Below, one piece after another: positions 49,817-58,421 of a stretch of 64,000 nt of DNA. Position 1 is the stretch's first letter; every line of letters begins with the position of its first letter. The DNA is taken from positions 2,604,001-2,668,000 of the forward strand of contig NC_021658.1 in NCBI RefSeq assembly GCF_000418325.1. The letters run 5' to 3'. The notes below the pieces were generated by a model that was not told where the DNA came from, did not search any database, and saw nothing but the letters and a program-made list of their open reading frames with translations. Source of the stretch: Sorangium cellulosum So0157-2 (GTDB taxonomy: Bacteria > Myxococcota_A > Polyangia > Polyangiales > Polyangiaceae). A program made the position numbers and the translations under genes.

Positions 49817-50119
49817 CGCCGGCGGCGCGGGCGCGGCCCGCGGGGTAGAACGCCGGGGAAAAACGCCTCGGCGCCCCGCGCGCCGCACGCCGGCCCGGGC
49901 GCCCGATGGCCGGAGGCGCAGGGCGAAGCCGGAGGGCCGGCTTGCGTGTGGGCCTTCCCGTCTTCTAGGATTCGTGGCGCTGGATGGCACGCGGATCGCA
50001 TTCAACCAGCTCGACCAGCTCGACCAGCGCGACCAGCCGCGGTGTGGCGGGTCGAATGCGATCCTCCGGGGAGGCTCTCCGTGGAGCCGCCCCTCCGTCA
50101 TGGCAGCGAGGAGGCGACG
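49817..50119. other. Region between tal and the methyltransferase operon
   Basis: No gene. Holds the repeat-bearing inverted structure at 49993-50064. GTG 50081, in frame with the methyltransferase, is an alternative start after GGAGG. Confidence 0.6.
49993..50064. repeat. 11-bp inverted repeat enclosing four 9-bp tandem repeats
   Basis: GGATCGCATTC (49993-50003) and GAATGCGATCC (50054-50064) are perfect arms. The 50-bp loop contains ACCAGCTCG twice, ACCAGCGCG, then ACCAGCCGC (50005-50040). It sits in the leader of the glycan methyltransferase operon, where an RNA structure could act. No poly-T, so not an ordinary terminator. Confidence 0.75.
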
Positions 50120-50884
50120 TTGAAGCTCACGTCACAGGAGTACTGGGAGAACCATTGGAAGCTCAACGCCGCCGCCGAGGACATGGGCGGCGGGTGCGAG
50201 CTCTACGACGACATCGCTCCCTTCCTGCCGCGCGGAGAGGGTTTGTCGTTCCTCGAGATCGGGTGTGCGCCGGGCCGCATCCTCGCCGACTTCAGCGGGC
50301 GCCTCGGCTACACCGCCCACGGCCTCGACTTCGCCTGCGACCCGGCGGTCGTCGAGCAGGAGCTCACGAAGCGCGGCGTCAAGGTCGGCAAGATCGAGAA
50401 GGGGGACTTCTTCTCCTGGAAGCCCGAGGAAAAATTCGATATTGTAGCTTCCTTCGGGTTCATCGAGCACTTCGATGACGCGGGGTCGGTGGTGGATCGG
50501 CACTTCGAGCTGGTGAAGCCGGGAGGCACCGTCGTCGTGGCCATGCCGAACTTTGCCGGCGGGCAGAAAGCGCTCCACTGGCTGTTCGACCGCAAGAACC
50601 TGAACGGTCACAACACCCGCATCATGAACCTGCCGTTCCTCGAGGCCGCCGCCCGCCGCAACGGCGCCGAGATCGTCCAGGCCCGCTACACGGGCGGCCA
50701 CTTCGATTTCTGGCTGGACGACGAGGCGCCGCTCTTGGCGCGGCGTGTCGTCTGGAAGCTCGTCGGGCCGCTCCGGGCGATCGCCAGCCGGGTGGTCCCT
50801 GGCGAGACGAACCCCTGGTTTTCCCCCTACCTGTTCGCCATCTACAGGGCGCCCACGCAGACGGGGGGCACGCCTGACGCTTGA
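50120..50884 (+). CDS. Class I SAM-dependent methyltransferase
   Basis: 254 residues from TTG 50120 (GAGGAGG, 5-base spacer); GTG 50081 would add 13. Motif I is FLEIGCAPGRILADF (SAM), with a later EHFDDAG-type helix and LVKPGGTVVVAMPNF, as in Methyltransf_11/12 enzymes of glycan and O-antigen loci. The C-terminus (WFSPYLFAIYRAP) is typical of carbohydrate/lipid methyltransferases. First of three closely packed genes (another methyltransferase, then a deacetylase). Acceptor unknown. Confidence 0.85.
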   Translation: MKLTSQEYWENHWKLNAAAEDMGGGCELYDDIAPFLPRGEGLSFLEIGCAPGRILADFSGRLGYTAHGLDFACDPAVVEQELTKRGVKVGKIEKGDFFSWKPEEKFDIVASFGFIEHFDDAGSVVDRHFELVKPGGTVVVAMPNFAGGQKALHWLFDRKNLNGHNTRIMNLPFLEAAARRNGAEIVQARYTGGHFDFWLDDEAPLLARRVVWKLVGPLRAIASRVVPGETNPWFSPYLFAIYRAPTQTGGTPDA

Positions 50885-50894
50885 GCCTTTGCCG

Positions 50895-51743
50895 ATGAGC
50901 GATCCCAGCCCGAACGTCACCTCGCCGCCAGCTGTCCGGGACGCAGACGCCGACCGCCGCTTCCGCGAGTGCGCGCAGCGCCACGGCTGGGATCCGGACG
51001 ACGTCTTCGTGGGGGGCTATGTCGCCTGGGAGTGGCGGCACAGCCGCCACGCCTACGACGACCTCTTCACCTCGGTCCGCGGCAAGAAGGTGCTCGAGTT
51101 CGGCTGCCACCTGGGCGGGACGTCGATCGTCCTCGCGACGCTGGGCGCCGACGTGACGGCGATCGACGTCGACCCCACGTACGTCGAGCTGACCCAGCTG
51201 AACGTCGAGCGCCACGGGATGTCCGACAAGGTGCGCGTCCTTCACGTCCCCGACACGACCTCGCTTCCGTTCGCGGACGAGGAGTTCGAGCTCGTCTCCT
51301 GCAACAGCGTGCTCGAGTACATCCCGCCCGAGCGCCTGCCGGCCGTCCAGCGCGAGATCGACCGGGTGCTCGGGCCGTGGGGGTTCATCGTGATCCTGGG
51401 CACGAGCAACCGCCTCTGGCCGGTCGAGCTCCACAGCCGCCGCCTGCTGATGAACTACGTGCCTCGCCCGCTGCACCCCTTGTTTCCGGGCCGGTCGGTC
51501 TACAGCGTATTTCCCTGGCAGCTCCGGCGCGGGTTCGGCGATTATGCGGACATCTCGCAGCAGGATCGGGGGCGGCTGATCGTCGATTTGAAGGCCAAGA
51601 TGGGCATGTCCGGGCCGCGGCTCCTCGCCTTCTCCGTGGCGAACCGGCTGCTCGGTCCGCTGGGGATGCACGTGGGCTTCGTTGCCCCGACGATCACGAT
51701 GGTTCTTCAGAAGCGCGGTGAGGGAGGAGCAGGCGATGGCTGA
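50895..51743 (+). CDS. Class I SAM-dependent methyltransferase
   Basis: 282 residues. SAM motif VLEFGCHLGGTSIVLATLG, Asp in AIDVDPTYVEL, motif IV SCNSVLEYIPPERL and motif post-VLGPWGFIVILGTSNRLWPVE. Eleven bases after the preceding methyltransferase and overlapping the deacetylase gene by 8 bases, so the operon is translationally linked. Similar proteins lie in myxobacterial polysaccharide and glycopeptide loci. ATG 50895; no strong ribosome-binding site. Substrate unknown. Confidence 0.85.
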   Translation: MSDPSPNVTSPPAVRDADADRRFRECAQRHGWDPDDVFVGGYVAWEWRHSRHAYDDLFTSVRGKKVLEFGCHLGGTSIVLATLGADVTAIDVDPTYVELTQLNVERHGMSDKVRVLHVPDTTSLPFADEEFELVSCNSVLEYIPPERLPAVQREIDRVLGPWGFIVILGTSNRLWPVELHSRRLLMNYVPRPLHPLFPGRSVYSVFPWQLRRGFGDYADISQQDRGRLIVDLKAKMGMSGPRLLAFSVANRLLGPLGMHVGFVAPTITMVLQKRGEGGAGDG

Positions 51744-52782
51744 CGGCAGGACGCGGGTATACATTACCGTGGACGTGGAGTGCGCCGAAGAGCGCATCAC
51801 GGGCGACAGCAAATCTCCCGCGATGGGCTACGACCTCCGCATCTGGGGCCGCTTCGTCAACCAGCGCGATCCGCTCGGCATCGAGCTCATCATGCGCGAG
51901 CTCGAGGCGCACGGTCAGCGCGGGACGTTCTTCGTCGAGGCGATCGGCTCGTACAGCTTCGGGATGGACGGCCTCACGAACGTGTGCCAGGCGCTGCACA
52001 GCCGGGGCCACGACGTGCAGCTGCACGTGCACCCGGTGCAGCGGCGCGCGGACTGGCACACGCGGGGCGAGGCCCGCGTCTCGGACGACATCGCCGATTA
52101 CCCGGTCGAGGAGCAGGCGCGGCTGCTCCTCGAGGGGCGCGACCTGCTCGTGCGCGCGGGCGTCCCGGCGAGCGAGCTGCTCGGCTACCGCGCCGGCAAC
52201 TTCGGCGCGAACAACGACACCTGGCGGGCGATGAAGCTGGCGGGGCTCGTGCTGAGCAGCAACTACAACCCCTGTTACTTCAACAAGAACTGCAAGATGC
52301 AGTATCCCGGCGCCCGGCTCGGCCTCTTCGAGACGCCCGAGAAGGGGGTGTACGAGCTGCCGGTCACGAACTTCATCGAGCCGACGAAGCGCTTCAGGCA
52401 CCTCCAGATCACGGCGGTGACGCTCGACGAGATCAAGCATTGCCTCCTCCGCTACCGCGCCCTCGGGGTCAAGGAGGTCACGCTGGTGACGCACTCGTTC
52501 GAGTTCTACTTCCTCGACTCGGCGGAGGCGCGCCGCGGCTACCCGAACCGGCTCAACGTGGAGCGGCTCCGCGGGCTCTGCCGCTTCCTCAAGGAGAACT
52601 CGAGGGATTTCGAGGTCGACACCGTGGGCTCCCTCGCGCGCCGGCTCGCGGACGCGTCGCCGGAGGCGGACGAGAGCGAGCCGCCGTCGCTGCAGTTCCC
52701 GCACTCCAATGCCATCCACCACGCGCGCCGCGTCGTCGAGCAGGCGTACAAGCGCGTCGCGCAGCGGCTCACGTTCGGCTAG
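51736..52782 (+). CDS. Polysaccharide deacetylase family protein
   Basis: 348 residues, NodB-type TIM barrel. Motifs: ITVDVECAEE (catalytic Asp), a substrate-binding region FFVEAIGSYSFGM, QLHVHPVQRRADW (metal His pair), LGYRAGNFGANNDT (Arg/Trp-site region) and HSFEFYFLD (late His). Probably removes N-acetyl from a surface polysaccharide precursor or modifies lipid-linked glycan; no signal peptide, so cytoplasmic or periplasmic location is unclear. GGAGG precedes ATG 51736. Last gene of the methyltransferase operon. Confidence 0.88.
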   Translation: MADGRTRVYITVDVECAEERITGDSKSPAMGYDLRIWGRFVNQRDPLGIELIMRELEAHGQRGTFFVEAIGSYSFGMDGLTNVCQALHSRGHDVQLHVHPVQRRADWHTRGEARVSDDIADYPVEEQARLLLEGRDLLVRAGVPASELLGYRAGNFGANNDTWRAMKLAGLVLSSNYNPCYFNKNCKMQYPGARLGLFETPEKGVYELPVTNFIEPTKRFRHLQITAVTLDEIKHCLLRYRALGVKEVTLVTHSFEFYFLDSAEARRGYPNRLNVERLRGLCRFLKENSRDFEVDTVGSLARRLADASPEADESEPPSLQFPHSNAIHHARRVVEQAYKRVAQRLTFG

Positions 52783-52893
52783 CCCCGCCCGCGAGCGCCG
52801 AGGGGCGCCCCGGCGAAGCGCGCCCGGCCGGCGCCTCGGCGCCGCGCCCGCGTCGGCCGCCCTCCGGCGGCGCGCCGGTGCTAAGGAGCGCGC

Positions 52894-53904
52894 ATGCGGC
52901 TCATCGGACAGATCCACGTTTCGCTCAAGGGCAGCGTCATCCAGCGCGACCCCACGCTCTGGGAGAAGCTGAAGCGCGGCTTCGGCGCCAGGCTCGACCT
53001 CGACACCGATCGCGTGCGCGTCGAGCTGGAGGCGACCGCCGTGGTCGATCAGGTGCGGCGGGCGCTCGTCCAGCTCGGGGTCGGCAACGCGCTCTCGCTG
53101 GTCATCGACGACACCGTCATCTTCCAGGACACCGACGGGAAGCCGGACGACCTCCCCGATCTCGTCCTCGCGCTGTCCGAGCATTCGTCCGTGTTCGGGC
53201 GCGGCTTCACCGAGCTCAAGTTCGCCGCCGAGCACGAGGAGGCGGGGCTGCACCTCGTGATCGAGGCGCGCGCCCGCGCCGAGCACGCCGAGGACGAGCC
53301 GGCGGGGATCGTGTCCGTCGGCGGGCGCCTGCGCGATCTCGAGCCGCGCGCCGGCGAGGCCGCGGAGGACTACCGCCGCCGCGTCGAGCCCCTCGCGAAG
53401 GACCCGGCGCTGTTCGAGGCGGCGCGGCTGCAGTTCGAGTCGTTCGTCGGGCGGCTCGAGGGCGCCCTCAAGGCGGCGATGCCGGAGGCGCGCGTGGAGC
53501 AGCGCCACGCCGAGGCGCGCGTCGTGCACGCGCCCTCGGGCGACGGCGCGGCCGCCGGGCCGCAGCCGGCGAGCCCCGCGCACCCGGGCTACGACCCGTT
53601 CATGGTCTATTACCCTCCGAGCCCGCTCAGCATGGTGCTGGACGTGATGCTCATCTCCTCGTTCATGCACATGCTCTCGCCTCCCCACGTGCTCTTCGTG
53701 AGCCCGGCGGGCATGCCGCTCGGCACCGCGCAGGAGGCCGCGGCGAATCCCGATCTCCTGAACGACGCCGATCGCGGCGACGACGGCGCGGGCGACGAGG
53801 GCGCGGGTGACGAGGGCGACGGGCCGGACGACGGCGATCCGTGGGGCGATGACGGCGGCGGGCTCGACGACGGCGGCGGCGATCTCGGCGATTTCGGCGA
53901 CTGA
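52894..53904 (+). CDS. Hypothetical protein with acidic Gly/Asp tail
   Basis: 336 residues. N-terminal domain (MRLIGQIHVSLKGSVIQRD, about 1-200) mixes strands and helices with many Arg/Glu; then a short Pro/Ala linker and a hydrophobic stretch around 235-270 (PFMVYYPPSPLSMVLDVMLI). The last 60 residues are Asp/Gly-rich with two GDEGAGDEG-like repeats. No known domain. It stands alone after the deacetylase (111 bp) and before the ACP cassette (260 bp). Function unknown. Confidence 0.7.
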   Translation: MRLIGQIHVSLKGSVIQRDPTLWEKLKRGFGARLDLDTDRVRVELEATAVVDQVRRALVQLGVGNALSLVIDDTVIFQDTDGKPDDLPDLVLALSEHSSVFGRGFTELKFAAEHEEAGLHLVIEARARAEHAEDEPAGIVSVGGRLRDLEPRAGEAAEDYRRRVEPLAKDPALFEAARLQFESFVGRLEGALKAAMPEARVEQRHAEARVVHAPSGDGAAAGPQPASPAHPGYDPFMVYYPPSPLSMVLDVMLISSFMHMLSPPHVLFVSPAGMPLGTAQEAAANPDLLNDADRGDDGAGDEGAGDEGDGPDDGDPWGDDGGGLDDGGGDLGDFGD

Positions 53905-54164
53905 GCCGCTCGCGCCGGATCCGCGGGCGCGGCCGCCGGCGTCCGCAGGCGCGCGCCACGCCGGCCTCGCGCCGGCGCCGGCGCGCGGCCGCGCCGCCAC
54001 GCCGCCAGCGCGCCGCCCCAGCGGGCGAGCGCGCTCGTCCGGCATGGACGGCGAATGACGACCATGGTACGGCCCAGTCCGGCCGTGACCGGCGCTGGCA
54101 TGGAAGTCCACTCGCGCCGGCGCATCGAAGGTCGCGCGCGCCCAACCCTGGACTGGAGAGCGCG

Positions 54165-54491
54165 ATGAAGAAGAGCGAGGCGGCGCTGGAGAAGCAGCCG
54201 CGGGCGGCGAGCGGGGGAGATCCGGAGATCGCCCGCGAGGTCCGCACCATCATTGCAGAGCGATGTGGGATGAGCGTCGACGCCGTGACTCCCGATCTGT
54301 CGCTCGAGAGCGGCCTCGGCGTGGATTCGCTGGCGCTCATCGAGGTCAACGTCGCATTGGAGGAGCGATTCCAGATCGTGGCGCCCGATTTCGCGGCGCC
54401 GGATCAGGCGCAGATCAGCACGGTCGGCGACGTGATCGCCTTCGTCGAGGCGCAGCTCGCGGCGCGGGGCGGCCGGGGAGGGGCGTCATGA
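54165..54491 (+). CDS. Acyl carrier protein
   Basis: 108 residues. Carrier-protein core (about 25-100) with the phosphopantetheine serine in GVDSLALIEVN and the helix-2 pattern that follows; an Ala/Lys-rich N-terminal extension and a Gly-rich tail are atypical. It should carry an acyl thioester. Its stop overlaps the methyltransferase start (ATGA). Together with the methyltransferase and the acyl-AMP ligase it forms an operon of three overlapping genes. Confidence 0.92.
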   Translation: MKKSEAALEKQPRAASGGDPEIAREVRTIIAERCGMSVDAVTPDLSLESGLGVDSLALIEVNVALEERFQIVAPDFAAPDQAQISTVGDVIAFVEAQLAARGGRGGAS

Positions 54492-55432
54492 TCTCGCCGC
54501 GCACGCGCGCCGAGCGCGAGGCCGCCGGCCGGACGCCCGAGGAGCAGCGGGAGCACGAGCGGCGGGAGGTCGCCGCCCATTACCAGAACGACCCGGAGAT
54601 CTTCTCCATGGTCCTCGACAGCCGCCTCGCCTATGCGACGGGCATCTTCCTCGATCCCGGGGAGAGCCTCGAGGCGGCGCAGGAGCGCAAGTACGACTGG
54701 GTCCGCCGCGAGCTCGACATCCACCCCGGCGAGCGCGTCCTCGACGTTGGGTGCGGCTGGGGCTCGAACCTCATCTATCTCGCCGAGCACACCGGCGGGA
54801 GCTTCCGGGGCGTCACGCTGAGCGACAAGCAGCGGCAGGAGGCGCTCCGCCGCGCCGACCGGGCCGGCGTCGCCTCGCGGGTCCGCATCGACCTCGCCCA
54901 TATCGAGGACGTCGACCTCGAGCCCGAGTCGCTCGACGCGGTGCTCTTCGTGGGCAGCATCGTGCACATGCACAACCGCGAGCGGATCCACCAGAAGATC
55001 GCCGCCGCGCTGCGCCCGGGCGGCAGGCTGCTCATCTCCGACTGCTATTTCCCGGCGCGCGCCCGCGGCGACCGGGAGAGCTCCGCCACGCAGTACATCT
55101 TCGTCCAGGCGCTCGGCTACTGCCGCCTGATCTCGCTCGCGGAGGAGCTCGGGATGATCGAGCAGGCCGGCCTCGATGTCCGGCGCGTCGAGGACCTCAC
55201 GAGCTCGTACGTGCACACCGTCGCCCGGTGGATCGACAACGTGCGCGCGAACCGCGCCCGGATCGACGCGCGCGCGCCCGGCTTCTCGCGGCTGCTCCAG
55301 ACGTACATGACCGTGGGCCGGCTCTCGTTCGCGCGCCGCACCGCGCTCGAGTACATGATCGTGGCGACGAAGGGCGGCGGCCGCGAGCGCCTCGGCGTCG
55401 CGCCCTCTCCCGAGCCGGGGCGCGCGCGGTGA
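54488..55432 (+). CDS. CFA-synthase-type SAM methyltransferase
   Basis: 314 residues. Order: N-terminal helical segment (EQREHERREVAAHYQNDPEIF, typical of cyclopropane/mycolic-acid-type methyltransferases), SAM site VLDVGCGWGSNLIYLAEHTGG, and a C-terminal Ile-rich region with LFVGSIVHMHNRERIHQ. In mycobacteria the related MmaA enzymes modify acyl-ACP. Here it lies between ACP and acyl ligase with overlapping codons on both sides (ATGA, GTGA), so methylation or cyclopropanation of an ACP-bound acyl chain is the best guess. Confidence 0.87.
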   Translation: MISPRTRAEREAAGRTPEEQREHERREVAAHYQNDPEIFSMVLDSRLAYATGIFLDPGESLEAAQERKYDWVRRELDIHPGERVLDVGCGWGSNLIYLAEHTGGSFRGVTLSDKQRQEALRRADRAGVASRVRIDLAHIEDVDLEPESLDAVLFVGSIVHMHNRERIHQKIAAALRPGGRLLISDCYFPARARGDRESSATQYIFVQALGYCRLISLAEELGMIEQAGLDVRRVEDLTSSYVHTVARWIDNVRANRARIDARAPGFSRLLQTYMTVGRLSFARRTALEYMIVATKGGGRERLGVAPSPEPGRAR

Positions 55433-57111
55433 GCGCCGTGAATGGTGGGGTCGCCGCGCGGACCGTCGCGGGCCTGCTCCGGGCGCGGGCCGAGGCCGCG
55501 CCGGATCGGTTCGGCTTCTACCACAAGCAGCAAGGCGAGTTCGTCGGCTGGACGTGGGCGGAGTACTGGCGCCGCGCGCGCGCGGCGGCGTCGGGGCTGC
55601 TCGCGGCGGGCGTTCGCCCGGGGGACCGCGTGCTCATGCTCGTGACGGACGTCGAGGTGGCGGTGCCGTGCCTCTTCGGCGTCTGGGTGCTCGGCGCGGT
55701 GCCGATCCAGGTCGGGGTGCCGTACCGGCTCACCGACGTGGCGGCGTTCCTCGGCGAGCTCCGGCGGACGGCCGCCCGGGTCGGCGCCCGCGCGCTCGTG
55801 GTCTCTTCGGCGCTGCTCGGCTTCGCGCAGGGCGAGGGCGGCGCGGACGGCCTCACGCAGCTCGCCGCCGAGCCGCTGCTCGACGCGCCGCTCGATGCCT
55901 CGCTGCCCGATCCGGACCGCGCGCCCGGCCCCGCGCTCATCCAGCTCACGAGCGGCAGCACCGGGCACCCGCGCGGCGTGGTCATCCCGCACGAGCGGCT
56001 CATGCTGCACCTCGACGCGATGAGCCAGCGGCTCCCGGTGCGCGGCGAGGGCGCGGGGGGCGTGTCGTGGCTGCCGCTCCACCACGACATGGGGCTCGTC
56101 GGCGGGCTGCTCTTCCCGCTCTTCAACGACTTCCCCGTGCACATGCTCTCGCCGCTCGAGTTCCGGACGCGGCCGTTCTCGTGGCTCGCGGAGATGTCGC
56201 GCATCCGGGGCGTGATCTCGCTCGGGCCGCCGAGCGCCTACGCCATCTGCGTCGGGCTCGCCCGCCGCGCCGTCGAGGCGGGCCTCGACCTCGGCGCGTG
56301 GCGGTGCGCGATGGTCGGCGCCGAGCCGATCGCCCCCGCCCTGCTCCGCCGCTTCGCCGAGGCGTTCGCGCCCTGCGGCTTCCGCCTCGAGGCGTTCTTC
56401 CCGGTCTACGGGCTCGCCGAGGCGACGGTCGCCGTGACCTTCCCCGATCTGCTCGCCGCGCCGCGCGTGCTCACGGTGGATCGCGGCCTGCTCGAGCGCG
56501 AGGGCCGCGTCGAGGAGGCCGCGCCGGGGCCTCTGTCGCTGGAGCTCGTCGGCGTCGGCAGGCCGATCCCGCACACGGAGATCCGCGTCGTGGACGCCGG
56601 GCGCGGCCCCGTCCCGGAGCGCACCGTGGGGGAAATCGAGGTGCGCTCGGAGACCGTGATGGAGGGGTATTTCGACGAGCCCGAGGCGACCGCCGAGGCG
56701 CTCGTGGACGGCTGGCTGCGCACGGGGGATCTCGGGTTCGTCGATCGCGGGACGCTGTTCGTCACCGGCAGGAAGAAGGAGGTGATCATCAAGGGCGGTC
56801 ACACGATGATCCCCGCGGTGATCGAGGAGATCGCGTCTCGGGTCGACGGCATCCGGGCCGGGTGCGTGGTCGCGGTGGGGCTCTTCCTCGAGGAGCGGCA
56901 GACCGAGGCCGTCTACGTGGTCGCCGAGACGCGCGCCGAGGCCTCCGAGCACGCCGGCCTCACGGAGCGCGTGCGCGAGGCGCTGCGGGCGAACGGGGTC
57001 ACGGTCGACCAGGTCGTCCTGCTCCCGCCGGGCGAGCTGCCCAAGACGACGAGCGGCAAGCTGCGGCGCCGCGAGGTCGCCGAGCGGCTGCGCGCGGGGG
57101 GATCTCGCTGA
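55429..57111 (+). CDS. Fatty acyl-AMP ligase (FAAL-type) / AMP-dependent synthetase
   Basis: 560 residues, acyl-adenylating enzyme. Adenylate motifs: LIQLTSGSTGHPRGVVIPH (P-loop), SWLPLHHDMGLVGG (FAAL/FACL landmark), VGAEPIAP, FFPVYGLAEATVAVTF, GWLRTGDLGFV and a C-terminal Lys region RKKEVIIKGGHTMIP. SWLPLxHDMGL and YGLAEAT favour a FAAL that loads fatty acid onto a carrier protein over a CoA ligase. GTG 55429 overlaps the methyltransferase stop (GTGA). It should charge the ACP encoded first in the operon. No PKS or NRPS module is present in the window. Confidence 0.9.
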   Translation: MSAVNGGVAARTVAGLLRARAEAAPDRFGFYHKQQGEFVGWTWAEYWRRARAAASGLLAAGVRPGDRVLMLVTDVEVAVPCLFGVWVLGAVPIQVGVPYRLTDVAAFLGELRRTAARVGARALVVSSALLGFAQGEGGADGLTQLAAEPLLDAPLDASLPDPDRAPGPALIQLTSGSTGHPRGVVIPHERLMLHLDAMSQRLPVRGEGAGGVSWLPLHHDMGLVGGLLFPLFNDFPVHMLSPLEFRTRPFSWLAEMSRIRGVISLGPPSAYAICVGLARRAVEAGLDLGAWRCAMVGAEPIAPALLRRFAEAFAPCGFRLEAFFPVYGLAEATVAVTFPDLLAAPRVLTVDRGLLEREGRVEEAAPGPLSLELVGVGRPIPHTEIRVVDAGRGPVPERTVGEIEVRSETVMEGYFDEPEATAEALVDGWLRTGDLGFVDRGTLFVTGRKKEVIIKGGHTMIPAVIEEIASRVDGIRAGCVVAVGLFLEERQTEAVYVVAETRAEASEHAGLTERVREALRANGVTVDQVVLLPPGELPKTTSGKLRRREVAERLRAGGSR

Positions 57112-57353
57112 ACGGCGCCGGCCCCCGTGGGGGCCTGCGGTCGGACGCGGGGTGCGCCCGCAGCGCGCATTCGTGCCTCCGTGCTTCCGGGTCGAACTGC
57201 CGGTTTGCCGTTCAACCGTCGTCGAGAGGTCTTTTCCGTTCGCCTCAACGATGGACAGACGCGTCGCGGCGCGGCCGATTTCGCGGGCGCTGCAGCGCTG
57301 CGCGCGATAGATCCCGGAGCCGCTCTCCGGAGCACAACCGAACGGGACCGTCC

Positions 57354-57539
57354 ATGTTGCGTCGCCCGAGAGAACACTCATCGACCTGTCCTGCCCCGCT
57401 TTCGCCCGAGGCGCGCGCGTGGGAGCTCGAGCAGCTCCGGGCGCTCGGCCTCGAGGACGACGACTGGAGCTCGGACGACCAGTGCCCTTTCTGTGCGGGG
57501 CGGCCCCTGTCCTCGGAGAAGGCGCCGAAGCGCGCGTGA
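57354..57539 (+). CDS. Small CxxC protein
   Basis: 61 residues from ATG 57354. Acidic/Pro-rich start (PAPLSPEARAWELEQLRALGLEDDDW) then CPFCAGRP, a single CxxC pair that could bind zinc in a dimer. Weak ribosome-binding site. 242 bp after the FAAL gene and ends 53 bp from the convergent lipoprotein gene, with a stem-loop between. Coding status uncertain. Confidence 0.45.
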   Translation: MLRRPREHSSTCPAPLSPEARAWELEQLRALGLEDDDWSSDDQCPFCAGRPLSSEKAPKRA

Positions 57540-57587
57540 GCGACACGGGGAGACGTGCGCTCGGCGGACGCGCGCTCCCCGCTCGCT
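57539..57587. terminator. Bidirectional terminator candidate
   Basis: AGCGA(ca)CGGGGAG at 57539-57552 pairs with CTCCCCG-C-TCGCT at 57575-57587: a 12-bp stem with a small bulge between convergent genes (57539 and 57593). No U-tract. Confidence 0.45.
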
Positions 57588-57592
57588 GACGG

Positions 57593-58282
57593 TCAGGGCA
57601 AAGCGATGCGCACCGTCTCCTGGTGATCCTCGTCCGCGCTGCAGCACGGCTGGCCGCCGCCGCAGCCGAGCGACTGCAGATCGAGACAAAGGCAGTCCGC
57701 GATGCCGTGCTCGCACCTGCCGCGGTGCTCCGCGACGGGCGCGCACCGGTAGGTTGTCCCGGACTCGGGCGTGCCCCCGACGACGGCGACGCAGATCTCG
57801 ACGTTTCGCCTGCACTCGAGATCGCCGCACGCGAACGTGCCCACGGCGCATACCTCGGGGTCGGCCCTGGCCTGGCCGGTCGTCCACAGCTTGCACTGGG
57901 CCTCGATGTCCTCCAGGACCTCGCCGTTGCACAGGCAGGCTGGGCCGGCCGTGCCATCGCAGCTGAAGCCGCGCTCGCACGACCCCGTGACCTCCTCTCC
58001 GCAGGCGTGCAGGGGGATGATGCACACGCCCCCCGGGCAGTCCGCCCGCTCGGAGCATTCGCCGCCGCTGCCCCGTCCTCCGTCCCCGCCTTGCCCCTCG
58101 CTGGTCCCGCCGTCGCCGCCTTGCCCGCCGTCGCCGCCTTGTCCGCCGTCGCTGAGCCCGCCCGCGCCGCCTCGCCCGCCGTCGCCGCCGGGCCCGCCGC
58201 CGCCGGTCGAGCCGTCACCGCCGCTGCCGCTGCATCCTGCGATCGCCCCGAGCGCCAGCACGAGCGATATCCATCGAAGCAT
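57593..58282 (-). CDS. Cys-rich lipoprotein with Gly-rich linker
   Basis: 229 residues. Lipoprotein signal LVLALGAIAGCSGS from ATG 58282 (GGAGG upstream). A Gly/Asp-rich linker (repeats of GGxGG, about 25-75) is followed by a domain with about 20 cysteines (CSERADCPGGVCI, CERGFSC, CLCNGEVLE, CADCLCLDLQSLGC, GQPCCSADE). It looks like a disulfide-rich extracellular domain, common in myxobacterial surface proteins. Function unknown. The next gene, the GH5 cellulase, has the same direction. Confidence 0.75.
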   Translation of the reverse strand: MLRWISLVLALGAIAGCSGSGGDGSTGGGGPGGDGGRGGAGGLSDGGQGGDGGQGGDGGTSEGQGGDGGRGSGGECSERADCPGGVCIIPLHACGEEVTGSCERGFSCDGTAGPACLCNGEVLEDIEAQCKLWTTGQARADPEVCAVGTFACGDLECRRNVEICVAVVGGTPESGTTYRCAPVAEHRGRCEHGIADCLCLDLQSLGCGGGQPCCSADEDHQETVRIALP

Positions 58283-58421
58283 ATCCACCTCCAGGTTCGC
58301 TCCATTGCAGCATCGCACGGCGCGAACCAGCGAATGATCCTGCGGGCTCTGCCGGAGGAGCGAGGGCGCGGGCGGGCTCGATCGGGTCCAGGTCACCGGG
58401 GCGAGCGCCCGGGGGCGCGGA

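Noticed and set aside
54165..57111. Part of a polyketide or nonribosomal peptide cluster
   Set aside because: No KS, AT, C or A/T multidomain genes nearby.
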